Made by a program: the position numbers and the translations under genes | Part shown: one piece after another, positions 6,451-8,984 of the stretch | How the letters are laid out: every line of letters starts with the position of its first letter | Position numbering within the stretch: position 1 is the stretch's first letter | The notes under the pieces: generated by a model | Database searches by the model: none | Told to the model about the DNA's origin: nothing | The model's input: only the letters and a program-made list of their open reading frames with translations | NCBI GenBank assembly: GCA_012729875.1 | Contig: JAAYCC010000192.1 | Coordinates: 1-8,984 of the forward strand | Source: Clostridiales bacterium | GTDB lineage: Bacteria; Bacillota; Clostridia; Oscillospirales; Oscillospiraceae | DNA length: 8,984 nt | Direction of reading: 5' to 3'

Positions 6451-7464
6451 ATGGAAGCAAAGACTAAAGATTTGTGGGTATTTATTGAAACCACCGACGA
6501 AGGCAATGCCAAGAACGTCGGTCTTGAGCTCCTTGGCGCAGGACGCGGCCTTGCTGATAAGCAGGGCGGCAAGCTCGTCGCTATTGTCATTGGCAACAAT
6601 GTGGACGCAGCCGTCAAAGCGTCAACTACTTACGGCGCAGACAAGGTTATTGTTGTCGAAGGATCCGAGTACCAGCACTACACCACGGACGCCTATACAA
6701 ACGCTATGTATGCGCTTGTCGAAAAATATGCTCCTACCAGCATTCTCATCGGCGCGACCAACAACGGCCGCGATATGGGGCCCCGTCTCTCCTGCCGCCT
6801 CAAGACAGGTCTGACTGCAGACTGCACTCAGTTGGCGATCGACGAGGAATCCGGTAATGTTGCATGGACCCGTCCCGCTTTCGGCGGAAACCTGATGGCT
6901 ACCATACTCTGCCCCGACAACCGTCCCCAGATCGGTACAGTTCGTCCCGGCGTTTTCAAGAAGGGCGAGCCTGACGAGTCCCGCTCCGCAGAGATCATTA
7001 AGGAAGATTTTCATGTTGCCCCCGAAGCTATCCGCACCCAACTCCTTGAGGTTATAAAGGAAGTTGCCGGTGAGCTCGTCGACCTGGAGGGTGCCGAGAT
7101 CATCGTCTCCGGCGGTCGTGGCGTTGGCGGTCCCGAGGGCTTCAAGCCCATCAAGGAACTGGCTGACGCTCTCGGCGGGGTTGTCGGTGCGTCCCGTGCC
7201 GCTGTCGACAGCGGCTGGATCGCCCATGCCCATCAGGTCGGTCAGACCGGTAAAACTGTCGGCCCCAAGGTCTATATCGCCTGCGGTATTTCCGGCGCTA
7301 TACAGCACCTTGCCGGAATCACAGGTTCCAAAACCATTATCGCCATCAACAAGGACGAGACCGCTGCCATATTCAACGTAGCGGACTACGGCGTTGTGGG
7401 TGACCTGTTTGAGATAGTCCCCGCCTTGACCGCACAGATCAAGAAGCTCAAGGGCATCGAATAA
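6451..7464 (+). CDS. etfA: Electron transfer flavoprotein subunit alpha
   Basis: EtfA is the larger Etf subunit, whose C-terminal domain binds the FAD that shuttles electrons to the dehydrogenase. The protein is 337 residues long. The N-terminal domain (1-190) includes GATNNGRDMGPRLSCRL (101-117) and TRPAFGGNLMAT (140-151). The FAD domain (about 207-330) has SGGRGVGGPEGF (220-231), GASRAAVDSGW (246-256), QVGQTGKTV (262-270) and the EtfA signature VYIACGISGAIQHLAG (274-289), ending with FNVADYGVVGDLFEIVP. There is no N-terminal ferredoxin extension of the kind found in CarE-like EtfA. AAGGGGGT (6435-6442), overlapping the etfB stop codon, is eight bases before the ATG, so the two subunits are probably translated together in equal amounts. 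A terminator follows 16 bases after the stop. Confidence 0.96.
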   Translation: MEAKTKDLWVFIETTDEGNAKNVGLELLGAGRGLADKQGGKLVAIVIGNNVDAAVKASTTYGADKVIVVEGSEYQHYTTDAYTNAMYALVEKYAPTSILIGATNNGRDMGPRLSCRLKTGLTADCTQLAIDEESGNVAWTRPAFGGNLMATILCPDNRPQIGTVRPGVFKKGEPDESRSAEIIKEDFHVAPEAIRTQLLEVIKEVAGELVDLEGAEIIVSGGRGVGGPEGFKPIKELADALGGVVGASRAAVDSGWIAHAHQVGQTGKTVGPKVYIACGISGAIQHLAGITGSKTIIAINKDETAAIFNVADYGVVGDLFEIVPALTAQIKKLKGIE

Positions 7465-7480
7465 TTTACTGAAACAGCTT

Positions 7481-7514
7481 AAAGGGCGCAGCCGAAAATA
7501 CTGCGCCCTTTTTT
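7481..7514 (+). terminator. Rho-independent terminator of acd-etfBA
   Basis: AAAGGGCGCAG (7481-7491) pairs perfectly with CTGCGCCCTTT (7501-7511) around a nine-base loop, and the T run extends to 7514. It lies 16 bases after the etfA stop codon and is the likely end of the operon transcript. Confidence 0.93.
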
Positions 7515-7583
7515 GTCATATCCCTTGCCCATAACGTTATAGAAGCAGGGGAAATATGTCTGTAATCGAGATGTGCACATAAT

Positions 7584-7629
7584 AAAGCCCCTGTCGTATT
7601 TTATCTACGGCAGGAGACTTTATTTTTTT
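7584..7629. terminator. Second terminator between convergent etfA and ackA
   Basis: AAAGCCCCTGTCGTA (7584-7598) pairs with TACGGCAGGAG-A-CTTT (7606-7621), with one mismatch, one bulged A and one G-U pair as read on the plus strand. TATTTTTTT follows on that strand, so it could catch readthrough from etfA. On the minus strand it lies nine bases after the ackA stop codon and is the only hairpin close enough to end ackA, though its T tract there is poorer. A bidirectional role is likely. Confidence 0.7.
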
Positions 7630-7637
7630 CTGAATGT

Positions 7638-8840
7638 TTATTTGGCTGTAACGATGTCCTTGGTGTCGCGCGCAATGACCAGCTCTTCGTTTGTGGGGAT
7701 GACAAGCAGCTTAACCTTGCTGTCGGGAGTTGAAATAAAGAGGTCTTCACCGCGCTTGCTGTTCTGTTCCGGGTCGACCGTGCAGCCGAGGTAGCCAAAA
7801 TATTCGCAGATGGCAGCGCGAGTTCCCTTGCTGTTTTCACCTATGCCCGCTGTGAAAATAATAGCGTCAACGCCGTTCATGGCTGCAACATAGCCGCCGA
7901 CAGTTTTGGCAACCCAATAGTGGAAAACATCCAGTGCCAGAGCAGCGCGTTCGTTTCCTTTGGAAGCGGCCTCATCCAGATCGCGGAAGTCGCTGGATAC
8001 GCCGGAGATACCCAGAACACCTGACTTTTTGTTCAGGATATTGAGCATTTCATCGATACTGTAGCCGTATTTATTCATGAGGAACTGCACTGCGCCCATA
8101 TCCATCTGACCGCAGCGCGTACCCATGGGAAGACCGACCAGCGGAGTAAAGCCCATGGAGGTGTCTACGCTCTTTCCACCATCTATAGCGCAGACGGAAC
8201 TGCCGTTGCCCATGTGGCATGAGACAAGCTTTAAACTCTCAATGGGTTTTCCAAGCATCTCGGCAGCGCGCGAAGAGACATAGCGGTGGCTGGTGCCATG
8301 GAAGCCGTAACGGCGTATCTTGTCGTTCTCATAGAATTCATAAGGTAATGCATACATGAATGCTTTGCCGGGTATGGTCTGATGAAACGCCGTGTCAAAC
8401 ACTGCGACCTGAGGTACTCCGCCCATGACCTTTTTGCAGGCTTCGATTCCGGTGATGTTGGCAGGGTTGTGCAGCGGGGCGAAGGGAGTGCAGTTCTCGA
8501 TACCCTTTATGACCTCATCATCAATCAGGACAGAGGAAGAAAACTCTTCGCCGCCATGGACAACGCGGTGCCCGACGGCGTTGATCTCCGACATGGAAGC
8601 TACAACACCGTATTCTTTGCTTGTGAGCTTATCAATAACAGCGGCGATCGCTTCGCTGTGTGTGGGGAGGCTGATATTCTCATCAAAAACAGGTTTACCT
8701 TCGACCAGAGGGCTGTGCTTCAGGTGCCCGTCAATACCGATGCGTTCACACAGACCTTTTGCCAGAACCTTTTCGCCCTCCATGTCGATGAGCTGATACT
8801 TGAGAGAGGAGCTTCCGGCGTTGATAACCAAAATTTTCAT
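7638..8840 (-). CDS. ackA: Acetate kinase
   Basis: Acetate kinase transfers phosphate between acetyl phosphate and ADP to give acetate and ATP, the last step of acetate fermentation in the cytoplasm. The protein is 400 residues, normal for the family. Signature 1 is VINAGSSSLKYQL (5-17) and signature 2 is RYGFHGTSHRYV (177-188). Residues known to matter in the Methanosarcina enzyme are present one position later: N7, R92, D149, H181, R242 and E385. The stretch after R242 reads TRCGQMDMGA where most relatives have something like TRSGDIDPA. The ATG at 8840 has AAAGGG (8854-8849, minus strand) at eight bases. It has its own promoter and no pta gene is adjacent within the window; about 140 bases upstream are noncoding. 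It is convergent with etfA. Confidence 0.97.
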   Translation of the reverse strand: MKILVINAGSSSLKYQLIDMEGEKVLAKGLCERIGIDGHLKHSPLVEGKPVFDENISLPTHSEAIAAVIDKLTSKEYGVVASMSEINAVGHRVVHGGEEFSSSVLIDDEVIKGIENCTPFAPLHNPANITGIEACKKVMGGVPQVAVFDTAFHQTIPGKAFMYALPYEFYENDKIRRYGFHGTSHRYVSSRAAEMLGKPIESLKLVSCHMGNGSSVCAIDGGKSVDTSMGFTPLVGLPMGTRCGQMDMGAVQFLMNKYGYSIDEMLNILNKKSGVLGISGVSSDFRDLDEAASKGNERAALALDVFHYWVAKTVGGYVAAMNGVDAIIFTAGIGENSKGTRAAICEYFGYLGCTVDPEQNSKRGEDLFISTPDSKVKLLVIPTNEELVIARDTKDIVTAK

Positions 8841-8885
8841 GCTATGATCCCTTTCTTGTTGTAATCGTAGTTAGAAAAATGTAAA

Positions 8886-8912
8886 ATGTATCTGTGAAGT
8901 GCACAGATACAT
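8886..8912 (-). repeat. 11-bp inverted repeat in the ackA leader
   Basis: ATGTATCTGTG (8886-8896) and CACAGATACAT (8902-8912) are perfect reverse complements with a five-base spacer. The repeat lies between the predicted ackA -10 box and the ribosome site, so it would form a hairpin near the 5' end of the mRNA or act as an operator. No T run follows in the ackA direction beyond a short TTTTACATTTTT, so attenuation is possible but unproven. Confidence 0.6.
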
Positions 8913-8931
8913 AGAATACACATTCTTTCTC

Positions 8932-8960
8932 ATTCTAATACCAATTAAGACTAAATTCAA
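8932..8960 (-). promoter_or_regulatory. Probable ackA promoter
   Basis: On the minus strand, TTGAAT (8960-8955), a 17-base spacer and TAGAAT (8937-8932) match the housekeeping consensus at four and five of six positions. Transcription would start near 8925 and give a leader of about 85 bases that includes the hairpin at 8886-8912. Confidence 0.5.
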
Positions 8961-8984
8961 GGTTTTTTGACATTTTTCTCAAAT

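Noticed and set aside
5804..7308. Long minus-strand open frames opposite etfB and etfA
   Set aside because: They mirror codon bias of highly conserved Etf genes, lack start signals and show no plausible protein families.
8382..8864. Plus-strand open frame of 160 codons opposite the start of ackA
   Set aside because: It is antisense to strongly conserved acetate kinase sequence and would run into the ackA promoter region; no ribosome site is seen.
8967..8972. Plus-strand TTGACA near the right edge
   Set aside because: The window ends before a -10 box could be judged, so no promoter can be supported.

Overview
The window looks like a stretch of chromosome from an anaerobic, fermentative member of the Clostridia (Bacillota), probably near the Oscillospirales. 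That placement is an inference. It rests on purine-rich AGGAGG-type ribosome sites, moderate GC content with AT-rich spacers, an acyl-CoA dehydrogenase followed by EtfB and EtfA, an acetate kinase, and a phenylacetate-CoA ligase followed by a double-ACT protein. No rRNA, tRNA, CRISPR array, insertion sequence or phage gene is visible.

Layout. (1) Positions 1-2267, plus strand: the end of a shikimate kinase, a phenylacetate-CoA ligase (paaK) and a two-ACT-domain protein, closely spaced and closed by a strong bidirectional terminator at 2273-2311. (2) Positions 2321-3892, minus strand: a membrane-anchored zinc-ribbon protein with two tandem DUF5067-like domains outside the membrane. (3) Positions 3893-4282: a 390-base divergent spacer with promoters for both directions and a candidate Rex-type redox operator. 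(4) Positions 4283-7464, plus strand: an acyl-CoA dehydrogenase, a 183-base spacer containing a strong hairpin, then etfB and etfA, closed by a terminator at 7481-7514. (5) Positions 7638-8840, minus strand: acetate kinase (ackA), convergent with etfA, with its own promoter and a leader hairpin near the right edge.

How the genes fit together. The dehydrogenase and EtfBA probably form one redox module that reduces an enoyl-CoA, in the style of the butyryl-CoA dehydrogenase/Etf complex. AckA makes ATP from acetyl phosphate. Both are central to anaerobic energy metabolism. The left operon concerns aromatic compounds: the shikimate pathway and activation of arylacetates, with a likely ligand-sensing ACT protein. 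No gene is of an entirely unknown kind. The less ordinary points are the Rex-like site, an MCAD-like sequence signature in the dehydrogenase, the hairpin inside the acd-etf operon, and the duplicated DUF5067 architecture.
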